Assembly (NCBI GenBank): GCA_013874835.1
Contig: CP059430.1
Location: 1,630,864-1,694,863 of the forward strand
DNA from: Carnobacteriaceae bacterium zg-84
GTDB taxonomy: Bacteria > Bacillota > Bacilli > Lactobacillales > Aerococcaceae
DNA length: 64,000 nucleotides
Reading direction: 5' to 3'
Under the pieces are notes generated by a model, which did no database searches, was not told where the DNA came from, and saw only the letters and a list, made by a program, of their open reading frames with translations. Position 1 is the stretch's first letter, and each line of letters starts with the position of its first letter. Below are positions 19,754 through 28,261 of the stretch, in pieces. The translations under genes and the position numbers were made by a program.

Positions 19754-20647
19754 ATGACGACGATAAAAATGAACACAGTACAAATAGAACAATTAAAAAA
19801 TTTTTACCAAGATTACTTAAAACCAACATGCCCACCATACAGTTTGTTTTCTGCTGTTAAAGACGGAACGACTATTACCGCTTATGAATCTGGCAAAGTA
19901 CTTTTTCAAGGCTCTAATGCACAAGCAGAAGCACAACAGTGGGGGACTTTTGATACAAATGAAAAAAAACAGGATAATAACTTGCCACCCAATTTCCAAA
20001 CATGGTCTGTTATTGGTAGTGACGAAACAGGTACCGGTAGTTATTTTGGATCAATTGTCGTATGTGCTACATATGTCAAAAAAGAACAATTAGCGTCTTT
20101 AAAGCAACTTGGTGTACAAGACTCAAAAAATTTATCCGATTCTCGCATTGCTATTTTAGCAACACAATTAAAAGAAATAGTACCTTATAGCTTGCTTGTC
20201 GTTGAACCACCAAAATACAATGACATTCAGCCAACCATGTCCCAAGGGAAAATGAAAGCTATTTTGCACAATTATGCACTCGGAAAATTATTAAAAAAAA
20301 TATCTCCCGAGTATCCTGACGGTTTGCTTATTGACCAATTCGAATTACCTCAAACCTATTTTTCACACATAAAAGATGAACCCGTTCAAATTAAAAAAGA
20401 TGTGTACTTCGCCACAAAAGGAGAAAGTCATCATTTAGCTGTTGCATGTGCAAGCATTATCGCAAGATATGAATTTATTGAAAATTTAAAAAAACTCTCA
20501 AAACAAGCGGGTATAAACTTGCCATCTGGTGCAGGTCATTCTGTTGATGTTGTGGCAAGTCAATTACTCAAAAAAGATAAAAACGCACTATCTTATTATG
20601 CTAAATTACATTTTGCCAATACAGAAAAAGCTAAAAAATTAAAATAA
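19754..20647 (+). CDS. rnhC: Ribonuclease HIII
   Basis: It degrades RNA in RNA-DNA hybrids. The start chosen is the ATG at 19754 behind AAAGGAG (297 aa); the frame is open further upstream, but that part overlaps the mvk terminator. It has an N-terminal TBP-like domain (residues 1-80), then the RNase H core with the metal-binding GSDETGTGSYFGSIV typical of type HIII (GxDExG), VQDSKNLSD, and the later acidic site LIDQFELP. The C-terminal LPSGAGHSVDVVA segment is conserved in RnhC. Confidence 0.95.
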   Translation: MTTIKMNTVQIEQLKNFYQDYLKPTCPPYSLFSAVKDGTTITAYESGKVLFQGSNAQAEAQQWGTFDTNEKKQDNNLPPNFQTWSVIGSDETGTGSYFGSIVVCATYVKKEQLASLKQLGVQDSKNLSDSRIAILATQLKEIVPYSLLVVEPPKYNDIQPTMSQGKMKAILHNYALGKLLKKISPEYPDGLLIDQFELPQTYFSHIKDEPVQIKKDVYFATKGESHHLAVACASIIARYEFIENLKKLSKQAGINLPSGAGHSVDVVASQLLKKDKNALSYYAKLHFANTEKAKKLK

Positions 20648-20655
20648 CCATATTA

Positions 20656-20683
20656 AAACCGGGATAATCATTTATCCCGGTTT
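20656..20683. terminator. Bidirectional terminator between rnhC and glpF
   Basis: AAACCGGGATA pairs with TATCCCGGTTT across a 6-nt loop. The genes converge, and a short T-tract (TTTTAATA) follows on the minus strand. Confidence 0.85.
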
Positions 20684-20727
20684 AGTTATATGTCGATTTG
20701 GAATCCATTTTAGAAATATCTCTACTA

Positions 20728-21456
20728 TTACATTGTTAATTGAATAATCATATTATATAACACACTACCAACGATACCACCAAGGATTGGACCTACAATA
20801 GGAATCCAAGCGTATCCCCAGTCTGAATCACCTTTATGTTTTAAAGGTAAAATGGCATGCATCAATCTTGGTCCTAAGTCACGTGCTGGGTTAATCGCAT
20901 AACCAGTTGTAGACCCTAATGAAAATCCTATAGTTAAAATAATTAAACCAACAATCATTGGTGACATACCATCACTTAATTTATTTTGTCCCATAGCTAA
21001 AATACCAACCATTAAAACAGCTGTTCCTAGCATTTCTCCAAAAACATTTGACCATGTGTGACGAATAGCTGGTGCTGTTGAAAAACAGCCTAAAACTGTG
21101 CCAGTGTCTTCTGTTTCTTGGAAGTGAGGATAAAAATGTAAATATAACAAAACAGATGCTGCCATGGCACCAATCATTTGTGCAATGATAAATGGTACCA
21201 CTTGTGCCCAAGGAAAACTACCAATCACAGCAAGTGAAATTGTCACGGCAGGGTTTAAATGGGCAGGACATAAAAATCCAGATGCGTAAACAGCAATAGT
21301 TACTGCCACAGCCCAACCTAAAGTTACCATGAGCCAACCTGTATTCTGTGCTTTTGTTTTATTTAATGCAATACTGCATACAACACCGTTCCCTAATAAT
21401 ACTAAAATAAACGTTCCTAGCAATTCTCCAATGAATTGTGTCATTTCCGAACTCAT
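20728..21456 (-). CDS. glpF: Glycerol uptake facilitator (aquaglyceroporin)
   Basis: A six-helix MIP channel of 242 aa. The two NPA half-helices are HLNPAVTISLAVIG and GYAINPARDLGPRL. The Asp after the second NPAR is the usual marker of glycerol-conducting members. The first helix reads FIGELLGTFILVLLGNGVV. It is monocistronic and divergent from a TetR-family regulator, and its promoter carries a cre-like site. Together these suggest glycerol or dihydroxyacetone use under catabolite control. Confidence 0.95.
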   Translation of the reverse strand: MSSEMTQFIGELLGTFILVLLGNGVVCSIALNKTKAQNTGWLMVTLGWAVAVTIAVYASGFLCPAHLNPAVTISLAVIGSFPWAQVVPFIIAQMIGAMAASVLLYLHFYPHFQETEDTGTVLGCFSTAPAIRHTWSNVFGEMLGTAVLMVGILAMGQNKLSDGMSPMIVGLIILTIGFSLGSTTGYAINPARDLGPRLMHAILPLKHKGDSDWGYAWIPIVGPILGGIVGSVLYNMIIQLTM

Positions 21457-21556
21457 ACTATCTCTCCTTATTTCTCTATTTTTATGAATACCACATCGAC
21501 AATATAACTTGGTTTATTCATTATTTTTCTATAAAAATCACTTTTTATATATCACT

Positions 21557-21577
21557 ATTATACAGAATGCGTTTACA
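21557..21577 (-). promoter_or_regulatory. glpF -10 element with adjacent cre-like site
   Basis: Minus-strand TATAAT (21557-21562) is preceded directly by TGTAAACGCATTCT (21564-21577), which matches the CcpA cre consensus TGNAARCGNWWNCA except for the last base. A weak TTAAAA lies 17 bp upstream of the -10. The placement fits repression by CcpA. Confidence 0.5.
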
Positions 21578-21657
21578 ATTTTTAAGGGACAAAAACTATA
21601 TTTTGTCACATTTTTTCTTTTTATCATGTATAATAGTTATAAAAGGAGAGATTGTCT

Positions 21658-22212
21658 ATGAAAAAATCTATGGTCACTAAAAAGAAAATTGCAGATGCTT
21701 TTAAAGAACTGATGGTCAAAAATGATTTTGAAAAACTAACCACAACAGATATTACAACATACGCCAACATACGACGACAAACTTTTTACAATCACTTTAA
21801 AGATAAGTACGACTTAATTATTTGGATTTTTGAAAATGAATTAGAACAACAAATAACTCATCATTTGCATAACTACACTTGGAAAATCATACTCACACAA
21901 CTACTCAAATATATTGACACACGTCAAGAGTTTTATAGTAAAGTTTTTCTCATTCTAGGACAAAATAATTTTGACGATTTTTTCACAGAACAATGCCATT
22001 ATCTTCTTGAAATGGCTATTAAAGAAAAAAAGGTTGACATAACACCTTATTTAAAACAATCTTTTATTATGTACAATGCATCTGCATTAAGTAAATTTAT
22101 TAAATCTTATTGTTTAATCAAAGAACCTTTAGCCTATCATGCAGATGAACTCATCATATTTATTAGTAGTCAATTAAATGACTTAAAACATACATATAAC
22201 AAAAGCCATTAA
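21658..22212 (+). CDS. TetR-family regulator, DhaS-like
   Basis: 184 aa from ATG 21658 (eight bases after GGAGAG); an in-frame TTG at 21652 is too close to that RBS. The N-terminal helix-turn-helix is clear: KKKIADAFKELMVKN, TTTDITTYANIRRQTFYNHF, KDKYDLIIWIF. The ligand domain resembles the TetR_C_8 group that includes DhaS, the dihydroxyacetone-kinase activator. Divergence from glpF supports a role in glycerol/dihydroxyacetone metabolism, but no dhaKLM genes are in the window. The effector is therefore an inference. Confidence 0.8.
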   Translation: MKKSMVTKKKIADAFKELMVKNDFEKLTTTDITTYANIRRQTFYNHFKDKYDLIIWIFENELEQQITHHLHNYTWKIILTQLLKYIDTRQEFYSKVFLILGQNNFDDFFTEQCHYLLEMAIKEKKVDITPYLKQSFIMYNASALSKFIKSYCLIKEPLAYHADELIIFISSQLNDLKHTYNKSH

Positions 22213-22228
22213 ACGCGTTTAATGGCTT
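22203..22228. terminator. Shared terminator containing both stop codons
   Basis: AAGCCATTAAACG and its exact complement CGTTTAATGGCTT form a 13-bp gapless stem. The TTAA inside the left arm supplies TAA for the TetR gene and, on the other strand, TAA for the GT8 gene. Confidence 0.85.
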
Positions 22229-23393
22229 CTATCATATCTTGTACATTTTGAATAGGAATAACTTTATCATAAATAGCATCATCACGGTGCTTTGTTTCAT
22301 CAAAAGCAAAAATAATTTTATGCTTTTCTTTTGCTTTCTCGACAACATTATCTACTTCACCTAAATAATTGATATCTAAATAAATATCACATTCTTCTAA
22401 TAGTCTATCTCTTGTTAAAGATAAAATATTAGGATATAAAAAGACGTTTCGATATTTACTTAAAGCAACTACTTTGGATGAAAAATAGGTTGGTGCCGCA
22501 ATACAAAATTGACTATTGGGTAAAGCAATCACTAACTCTTCTATGTGAGCGATATCTTGTGTGTTTGTTAAAATAAATAGTTTTTTGTTCCCATAGTGTA
22601 GAAACATCTCTGTATTATAGTTGAAAATTTTCCATTTTCCAATGATGTCCGTCCAAGTTAACGCATAATAAAACCACCATATTTCTCGCAAACGAATGGA
22701 ACTGAATTGCCCCCAAGGCTTTTTTGCTGTGACGTAATGCACAATAATTGGTAGCGGATGGATAGTTTCAATGAAATCCTGTTTGTTTTCTATTTCCAAC
22801 AACTTATCAAACCCAATCATTGTATTATAGCGTCTAGGTAAAGATAACCAATTATCTTTAAATGCCATATTTAAAATACTTTGATCACCATTATTCACTG
22901 TATGAATAAATTCTTCTGTTAAACGCATCAGTTTTTCAGATATATTTTCTTCTTTCCAAAGAGCATTATTGATAAGCATGACACCCGCATTAAATTGATT
23001 GACATGATGCGGTTCATTTACAGCTCCAATATAATAATGTCCTAGGTCAATATCAAATAGATGTGTAATATCTCCTGTCACAACAATATCTGTATCCAAA
23101 TACAATACTTTTTCTTCTTCAACTAAATCACCAATTAAATATCTAAAATAGGTTGCTTGACTAATATGTGCATGTTGTGATTGATAATGACAATCTTTAT
23201 CAACCATGTTCATATTGACAATCGAACAATTTACTTGTGTCAACACACTTTCTATATAAATAAACCATTCTTTAGGAATATCTTCATGAAGAAGATAAAA
23301 TTTAATATATTGGTTATTGGCACAAATGGATTTAATCAATACATCTACTTTATCCAAATATTGATTATCCGCCGCTAATACAACTGCGTACAT
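22209..23393 (-). CDS. GT8 glycosyltransferase with extra C-terminal domain
   Basis: 394 aa from ATG 23393 (MYAVVLAADNQYLDKV), nine bases behind AGGAG. Residues 1-260 are a GT8 GT-A fold with the metal motif LYLDTDIVVTGDI (DxD), NAGVMLINN and the late HYVTAKKPW. The last 130 residues form a separate domain (FLHYGNKKLFILTNTQ to DIYLDINYLGEVDNV and IIFAFDET). It resembles the tail found on some streptococcal surface-glycoprotein transferases; this is an impression only, not a search result. Acceptor unknown; the LPXTG proteins in the window are possible targets. Confidence 0.82.
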   Translation of the reverse strand: MYAVVLAADNQYLDKVDVLIKSICANNQYIKFYLLHEDIPKEWFIYIESVLTQVNCSIVNMNMVDKDCHYQSQHAHISQATYFRYLIGDLVEEEKVLYLDTDIVVTGDITHLFDIDLGHYYIGAVNEPHHVNQFNAGVMLINNALWKEENISEKLMRLTEEFIHTVNNGDQSILNMAFKDNWLSLPRRYNTMIGFDKLLEIENKQDFIETIHPLPIIVHYVTAKKPWGQFSSIRLREIWWFYYALTWTDIIGKWKIFNYNTEMFLHYGNKKLFILTNTQDIAHIEELVIALPNSQFCIAAPTYFSSKVVALSKYRNVFLYPNILSLTRDRLLEECDIYLDINYLGEVDNVVEKAKEKHKIIFAFDETKHRDDAIYDKVIPIQNVQDMIEAIKRV

Positions 23394-23436
23394 ATGTATG
23401 ACACTCCTATTCATTTAATATGACTATCCCATAAAA

Positions 23437-23464
23437 ATTATAACACGCTCTATCTTTCCGTCAA
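23437..23464 (-). promoter_or_regulatory. Promoter of the GT8 gene
   Basis: Minus-strand TTGACG (23459-23464), a 16-bp spacer, and TATAAT (23437-23442) with TGT in front (extended -10). Confidence 0.82.
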
Positions 23465-23641
23465 GAAAATCATTCCCTACTTTTCATCATAAAAAAGTAG
23501 TGTCTTGCATAAAAATATTTATAATACATCTTTTAAAATACCAGTATTTTATATAATCTTAAGCACTGTTTCATCACACCGTTTTCGTCAAAAACAAATA
23601 CAAAACAAACAGAAATTGTACACTATGTTTTAATAAAAATG
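23465..23641. other. Spacer between divergent GT8 and efp promoters
   Basis: Part of a 310-bp gene-free region (23394-23703) that holds the two promoters listed separately. Nothing else could be supported. Confidence 0.5.
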
Positions 23642-23670
23642 TTGTTGTTATGAGGAAAATATGGTATAAC
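23642..23670 (+). promoter_or_regulatory. Promoter of efp
   Basis: TTGTTG (23642-23647), a 17-bp spacer, and TATAAC (23665-23670) with TGG in front (extended -10). It lies 33 bp upstream of the efp start, which has AAGGAG. Confidence 0.8.
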
Positions 23671-23703
23671 TAAATAGTATTTAATTAGTTAAGGAGAGAA
23701 CAA

Positions 23704-24267
23704 ATGATTAACGTAAGTGATTTAAAAGCCGGTATGACTTATGTGGCTGATGGAAAATTATGGAAAGTACTTGAAATCAGTCATCACAAACCAGGTAAAG
23801 GAAATACTGTCATGCGTATGAAAATCCGTGATGTAAGAAACGGTTCAACAGTCGACACAACAATGCGTCCAGATGAAAAAGTAGAAAAAGCACATATTGA
23901 GAAAAAAGAAGTGCAATACTTATACAACATGGACGGCACAGCCGTATTCATGGATTTAGAAACATACGAACAATATGAAATCCCTCAAGATAGCATTGAA
24001 GAAGAATTAAAATATATTTTAGAAAACATGAATGTAAAAATTGAATTCTTCGGTGATGAAGTGGTTGGCGTAACATTACCAACAACTGTTGTATTACAAG
24101 TTTCAGAAACACAACCATCTATCAAAGGTGCTACTGTTTCAGGTTCAGGTAAACCTGCTACAATGGAAACAGGTTTAGTTGTAAATGTACCTGACTTTAT
24201 CGAAGCAGGTGAATACTTAGAAGTAAACACAGCAGAAGGTACATACGTAAGACGTGCTACAAAATAA
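23704..24267 (+). CDS. efp: Translation elongation factor P
   Basis: It relieves ribosome stalling at polyproline stretches. The 187-aa protein has a KOW-like domain I, OB domain II and OB domain III, ending [18 protein letters not shown]. The tip loop HHKPGKGN carries Lys32, the residue modified in many bacteria. No efp-modifying gene (yfkO, ymfI, epmA-like) lies nearby. It stands alone with its own promoter and terminator. Confidence 0.97.
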   Translation: MINVSDLKAGMTYVADGKLWKVLEISHHKPGKGNTVMRMKIRDVRNGSTVDTTMRPDEKVEKAHIEKKEVQYLYNMDGTAVFMDLETYEQYEIPQDSIEEELKYILENMNVKIEFFGDEVVGVTLPTTVVLQVSETQPSIKGATVSGSGKPATMETGLVVNVPDFIEAGEYLEVNTAEGTYVRRATK

Positions 24268-24285
24268 CACCTAAAAAGTAACTAT

Positions 24286-24325
24286 AAGTTGAAATAACGT
24301 TTTTAGACGTTGTTTCAACTTTTTG
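24286..24325 (+). terminator. Terminator of efp
   Basis: AAGTTGAAATAACGT pairs with ACGTTGTTTCAACTT (one wobble pair) around a 6-nt loop, followed by TTTTG. Confidence 0.9.
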
Positions 24326-24350
24326 TTTATATGCTCTTTATTATAAAAAA

Positions 24351-24377
24351 GTAGTGAATGGCACAGCCATTCACTAC
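24351..24377 (-). terminator. Terminator of ireB-ruvX-yrzB (GTGAATGG-type stem)
   Basis: GTAGTGAATGGC (24351-24362) and GCCATTCACTAC (24366-24377) form a perfect 12-bp stem with a 3-nt loop. On the minus strand TTTTTTATAA follows. Confidence 0.92.
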
Positions 24378-24424
24378 CAAAAAACTTTCTCATTCTCTTT
24401 ACCAACATAATTGATGAAGAGTCT

Positions 24425-24718
24425 TTATTCTTCTTCTTCTGCTAAAAACGTGTTTAATACTTCTTCAACCATATCCCATTCTTCGTCTGTTTCGATTGGT
24501 AGCAAATCTCCTGCTCCACCTTCTTCATTTTCTTTAAATGCGTATGCTTGAATTTCTACTTCATCATCTTCACTTGTCCCTGCAGGATATAATAATACAT
24601 AAGATTTTCCAAAATCGTCTGAGTCGAATGTAAATAAAATTTGATATAATTCTTCATTTCCATCTTCATCAACAATTGTGATAAATTCTTCATCGTGCTC
24701 GTGATTATGTTCAGTCAT
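24425..24718 (-). CDS. yrzB: DUF1292 family protein YrzB
   Basis: A 97-aa, very acidic protein of unknown function. The core [19 protein letters not shown] followed by YVLLYPAG is the DUF1292 signature. It is always found, as here, as the third gene after ireB and ruvX. The N-terminal [10 protein letters not shown] is rich in His and acidic residues, which could bind metal, but this is unproven. Confidence 0.93.
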   Translation of the reverse strand: MTEHNHEHDEEFITIVDEDGNEELYQILFTFDSDDFGKSYVLLYPAGTSEDDEVEIQAYAFKENEEGGAGDLLPIETDEEWDMVEEVLNTFLAEEEE

Positions 24719-24730
24719 AAAACTTTCTCC

Positions 24731-25150
24731 TTACTTTTGTCTATCTAAATAATTTTGCAACAAAATAACTGCAGCTAATTTATCGATGACTTTTTTTCTT
24801 TTTTTTCTTGATACATTACCCTCATCAATTAACATACGCTCCGCTTGAACTGTCGTTAAGCGTTCATCTTGGAAATCAACTGGTAAATGTGTTAACTCTG
24901 CTAATAAAGCAGCATAATATCGAGAGGCTTCTGCTCTAAACCCTTCTGAGTTGTCCATATTTTTAGGTAAACCTATGACTATTTTTTCAACTTTGTATTC
25001 TTGAATAATTTTTTGAATATCATCTAATCCAAATTGTTGTTTTTCCTCATCAATTGATAAAATACCAATTCCTTGAGCTGTCCAACCAAAAGGATCGCTC
25101 ACAGCCATACCAACTGTTTTTGAGCCAACGTCTAAACCTAAAATTCTCAC
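24731..25150 (-). CDS. ruvX: Putative Holliday junction resolvase / pre-16S rRNA nuclease
   Basis: The YqgF-family RNase H-like nuclease of 139 aa. The N-terminus [19 protein letters not shown] carries the first catalytic Asp. [15 protein letters not shown] follows, and the [13 protein letters not shown] segment carries the second acidic site. It overlaps ireB by 4 bp and is followed by yrzB after 12 bp, the conserved Firmicute trio. Confidence 0.95.
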   Translation of the reverse strand: MRILGLDVGSKTVGMAVSDPFGWTAQGIGILSIDEEKQQFGLDDIQKIIQEYKVEKIVIGLPKNMDNSEGFRAEASRYYAALLAELTHLPVDFQDERLTTVQAERMLIDEGNVSRKKRKKVIDKLAAVILLQNYLDRQK

Positions 25151-25416
25151 TTGTCCTCTCTCCCATGCGATGCTAAGTAGGCTTTTAATAATTCTTCCAG
25201 AATTTCATCACGCTCGTAATGTCGAATGACATTACGTGCATTGTTATGTCTTGGAATATATGCCGGATCTCCTGACATTAAGTATCCAACAATTTGATTA
25301 ACCGGTTGATACCCTTTTTCTTTTAAAGCATCATACACACATAAAATCGCACGTTCCAGTTCTTTTCCTTCAAAATCTTCTTTATTGAATAACATTGTTT
25401 CATCAACAAATTCCAT
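25147..25416 (-). CDS. ireB: IreB-family regulatory phosphoprotein
   Basis: 89 aa from ATG 25416; an in-frame GTG nine bases upstream overlaps the RBS AGAGGTG and is unlikely. In Enterococcus faecalis IreB is phosphorylated near its N-terminus by the PASTA kinase IreK and tunes cephalosporin resistance. Here Thr7 in [10 protein letters not shown] is the matching candidate site. The conserved middle [20 protein letters not shown] is present. Confidence 0.94.
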   Translation of the reverse strand: MEFVDETMLFNKEDFEGKELERAILCVYDALKEKGYQPVNQIVGYLMSGDPAYIPRHNNARNVIRHYERDEILEELLKAYLASHGREDK

Positions 25417-25444
25417 ACATAACACCTCTTTTCGCTTTGTTTCT

Positions 25445-25473
25445 ATTCTACATCAAAACAATAAAAACAACAA
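25445..25473 (-). promoter_or_regulatory. Promoter of ireB-ruvX-yrzB
   Basis: Minus-strand TTGTTG (25468-25473), a 17-bp spacer, and TAGAAT (25445-25450), about 29 bp from the ireB start. Confidence 0.65.
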
Positions 25474-25490
25474 CTTATATTACTTTATGT

Positions 25491-26945
25491 TTAATCGGCT
25501 TTTCTTGCATCATTGTGACTGAAGTAAACAACATTTGGTAACACTTGTCCATCTTGATATAATTCTGAGAATGTTACAAATTCAAAGCCACGTTCTCTTA
25601 ACCCCAAAATTAAACTCTCAACAGATTGTGCAGATTCTTCATGAATATCATGCACTAAAATAATAGAGCCTCCAATCGTTGTATCTAATACTTGATGTTG
25701 GATAGAATTTACATTACGTGACTTCCAGTCTTCACTATCAATATTCCATAAAGCAATTGGTAATTTAGCCAATTCTGCGACTTTTTGATTATACGCTCCA
25801 TACGGAGGTCTTAATGATTTTGGTTTCACCCCTGTAATATCTTCAATCATTTTTTGTGTTTTACCAATTTCTTCTTTAACTTCATCGTCCGTTAAAGTTG
25901 GTAAACTTCTATGCGTAAATGTATGATTACCTAACTCATGACCTTCTTGTACTTCTCGTTTTAATAAGTTTTCATTTCCCGCAATATTTTGTCCTAAAAT
26001 AAAGAATGTCGCTTTAACATCGTATTGTTTCAACACGTCTAAAATTCTTGGTGTTGTATCTGCTCTTGGACCATCATCAAATGTCAAAGCAACTTTGTTC
26101 GTTGCTCCATTATTTCTAATCGTCGCAATAATCTCATCAAGACGACTAGCAATTAGTTTTTCACGTTTTTCTTTAATTTCTGCGATACGTGATTGATAAA
26201 TTGATTTATGTGCATCTGATAATAATAAGTGCTCTTTAAAATAAGGTACGAGAGCATCTATATTCAAAGCTACCGGACTCAACATACCGTCTTCTTGTTT
26301 CACAAGAACACTAAATCCATCTGGATTATAGATATAACCTAATGTTTTTAATGTATCTACAGAAAGAGAAGCTTGTAATAGTTGTTTTTCTTTTTCATTT
26401 GTTACTTGATTGATTGTAGACATTAAAGCAGATAAAATATCATCTTTTTCTAAAGAAAATGATTCAAATAATCCTTCAAATGTTAAATTTCTACCACCGT
26501 AATAATATTGTGTTGCTAATAAAGAGGATGTGTCTTTTTTGTAGTTACCAAACCCATATTTATAGACATCTTTATATAAGTCATAACTCATATACCCATT
26601 TCCTCTATCCGTTTTTTTATAGTAAAAAGATACTACATCATGATCGGATTGCTTCACAATTTGATTATCCATAAATGTATTCACTAAATCAGATAATCCT
26701 TCCACTTGTTTTCCTGTATTATCTACTGGAAAATAACCAAGAGCGGTTGTGTCATTTAATGTTTTATCTGCATACTCAACATTCCCCGCTTCATTTTGTG
26801 CGATTTGCCCTGCTTCATTCAACACTCTTTGATACGCACCTGGTAAAGCTTGTTCATTATAAAATATATAGCCAGCAAGTACCAATAAAAGCAACAACAC
26901 CACTGTCATCATATATAGTGTTAGTTTCATAGTTTTAGATTTCAT
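25491..26945 (-). CDS. Membrane-anchored polysaccharide deacetylase
   Basis: 484 aa. One N-terminal membrane anchor (residues 8-30) is followed by a 250-aa extracellular region without a recognised name and then a NodB deacetylase domain. The domain shows all motifs: ALTFDDGPRAD (about residue 287), the metal-binding HELGNHTFTHRSL, LRPPYGAYN, and the late ILVHDIHEESA. Family members deacetylate GlcNAc or MurNAc of peptidoglycan and confer lysozyme resistance. The precise substrate is not proven. Its start overlaps the perR-like gene by 11 bp, so they are cotranscribed. Confidence 0.9.
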   Translation of the reverse strand: MKSKTMKLTLYMMTVVLLLLLVLAGYIFYNEQALPGAYQRVLNEAGQIAQNEAGNVEYADKTLNDTTALGYFPVDNTGKQVEGLSDLVNTFMDNQIVKQSDHDVVSFYYKKTDRGNGYMSYDLYKDVYKYGFGNYKKDTSSLLATQYYYGGRNLTFEGLFESFSLEKDDILSALMSTINQVTNEKEKQLLQASLSVDTLKTLGYIYNPDGFSVLVKQEDGMLSPVALNIDALVPYFKEHLLLSDAHKSIYQSRIAEIKEKREKLIASRLDEIIATIRNNGATNKVALTFDDGPRADTTPRILDVLKQYDVKATFFILGQNIAGNENLLKREVQEGHELGNHTFTHRSLPTLTDDEVKEEIGKTQKMIEDITGVKPKSLRPPYGAYNQKVAELAKLPIALWNIDSEDWKSRNVNSIQHQVLDTTIGGSIILVHDIHEESAQSVESLILGLRERGFEFVTFSELYQDGQVLPNVVYFSHNDARKAD

Positions 26946-27369
26946 TATTCATAACTCCCTTACATTCTTTACAATAGCCAAATACTTCTAGTCTTGGAGA
27001 TACAGGGTCAAAACCATATGTTTTTTCTAATTTTTGACACATATCTTCAAGTGCTGAATACTCAAAATCAATCACATTCCCACATTGCAAACAAATGGCA
27101 TGATAATGCACTTCATCATCTTCTTTATAATCATATCTCGTTGCTGCATCACCATACGTTAGTTCCATAGCATAACCTAATTTAATTAAAGCATTCAAAT
27201 TATTATATACAGTAGACAAACTCAACGTATCAAACTTATCCTTAATTTGCTGGTAAATATCCTGTGCCGTTGGATGCGTCTTGGATTCATAGATATACTC
27301 CAAAACAGCCATACGTTGAGGGGTTAGCCTCATTCCATTCTTTCTTAATCTTTCTTTTAATAAATCCAT
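26935..27369 (-). CDS. perR: Fur-family regulator, PerR-like
   Basis: 144 aa. It has a winged helix (MRLTPQRMAVLEYIYE to TLSLSTVYNNLNALIKLGY), then the metal-sensing segment YGDAATRYDYKEDDEVHYHAIC, and two CxxC pairs (CLQC, CKEC) for structural zinc. The YGDAATRYDY segment and the HYHAIC ligand pair favour PerR over Fur or Zur, suggesting control of peroxide stress. The assignment within the family is inferred. It lies directly upstream of the deacetylase. Confidence 0.82.
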   Translation of the reverse strand: MDLLKERLRKNGMRLTPQRMAVLEYIYESKTHPTAQDIYQQIKDKFDTLSLSTVYNNLNALIKLGYAMELTYGDAATRYDYKEDDEVHYHAICLQCGNVIDFEYSALEDMCQKLEKTYGFDPVSPRLEVFGYCKECKGVMNNEI

Positions 27370-27393
27370 TTTTCTTTTCCATTCTATGATATA

Positions 27394-27429
27394 AAAAATC
27401 TTTAGTGCTTTAATCGACTAAAGATTTTT
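27394..27429 (-). terminator. Terminator of the DUF402 gene
   Basis: AAAAATCTTTAGT pairs with ACTAAAGATTTTT across a 10-nt loop; the minus strand continues with TTATAT. It separates the DUF402 gene from perR. Confidence 0.85.
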
Positions 27430-27433
27430 CCAT

Positions 27434-27970
27434 TTATCGCCTACGAGATAATTGACGATATCGTTCATACCACAAGTTGACGTATGCAGGAGAAAAAGGA
27501 CCTTTCTCATTGTTAATCCAATCAACAAGAATACGTACATTTTCTTTCAGAATATGATCTATCTCTTTTGGATAGTGCATTTTTCTTCGATGCAATTCAT
27601 ATTCATCTACATCTAACAAGCGTTTTTCTCCATCGGGAAAGACTTTGACATCTAAGTCATAATCAATATATTTTAATCCCTCTGAATCAATCACATACGG
27701 CGAGGCAATATTGCAATAATAAGAAATACCTTTTGGTCGTATCATTGTAACCACATTAAACCAATAATGTTTATGATAATACAATAACGCTGGTTCTCTT
27801 GTTACCCACCTTCTACCGTCTGATTCTGTGACAAGCGTGTGATCATTGCATCCAATGATTGATTGCTCACTTGTTTTTAATACCATTGTATCACGCCATG
27901 TTCGATGCAAACTGCCATCATGCTTGTAGCTCTTAATCGTAATGAACTCTCCTTCACGCGGATGTTGCAT
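27434..27970 (-). CDS. DUF402 nucleoside di/triphosphate phosphatase (YgaC/Ntdp type)
   Basis: 178 aa. The N-terminus [20 protein letters not shown], the mid-protein [15 protein letters not shown] and [14 protein letters not shown], and the C-terminal [13 protein letters not shown] match the DUF402/UPF0374 family. Staphylococcal Ntdp in this family hydrolyses nucleoside tri- and diphosphates with metal-binding acidic residues ([12 protein letters not shown] here). It is a single-gene unit with its own terminator. Confidence 0.88.
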   Translation of the reverse strand: MQHPREGEFITIKSYKHDGSLHRTWRDTMVLKTSEQSIIGCNDHTLVTESDGRRWVTREPALLYYHKHYWFNVVTMIRPKGISYYCNIASPYVIDSEGLKYIDYDLDVKVFPDGEKRLLDVDEYELHRRKMHYPKEIDHILKENVRILVDWINNEKGPFSPAYVNLWYERYRQLSRRR

Positions 27971-28215
27971 CTATGCGCCAACTTTCTATCTAAATTTTGA
28001 TTATATAATCAACTACACTCTAAGTATATCACAACTCTAAAGAAAAAAACGTAAAAAAAGAAAAATCACTGTAAAAAATTTTTAAGACATTTTGCATGAT
28101 AATAAAACGCTAAAAAAACAGAACAATTTAACTTCTTTGTTCGTCTTTGTACTGATTTCCAATCTAAAGACACTAATTTTAAAGATTTCATCTTTGATCA
28201 CAATTCATCTAAAGT

Positions 28216-28250
28216 AAAAATGAGCGAGTCCACATGAACTCACTCATTTT
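28216..28250 (-). terminator. Terminator of the SHIRT-like LPXTG gene
   Basis: AAAATGAGCGAGT pairs with ACTCACTCATTTT (one wobble), with a 9-nt loop. On the minus strand TTTTACTTT follows. Confidence 0.85.
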
Positions 28251-28261
28251 CAAAAATATAT

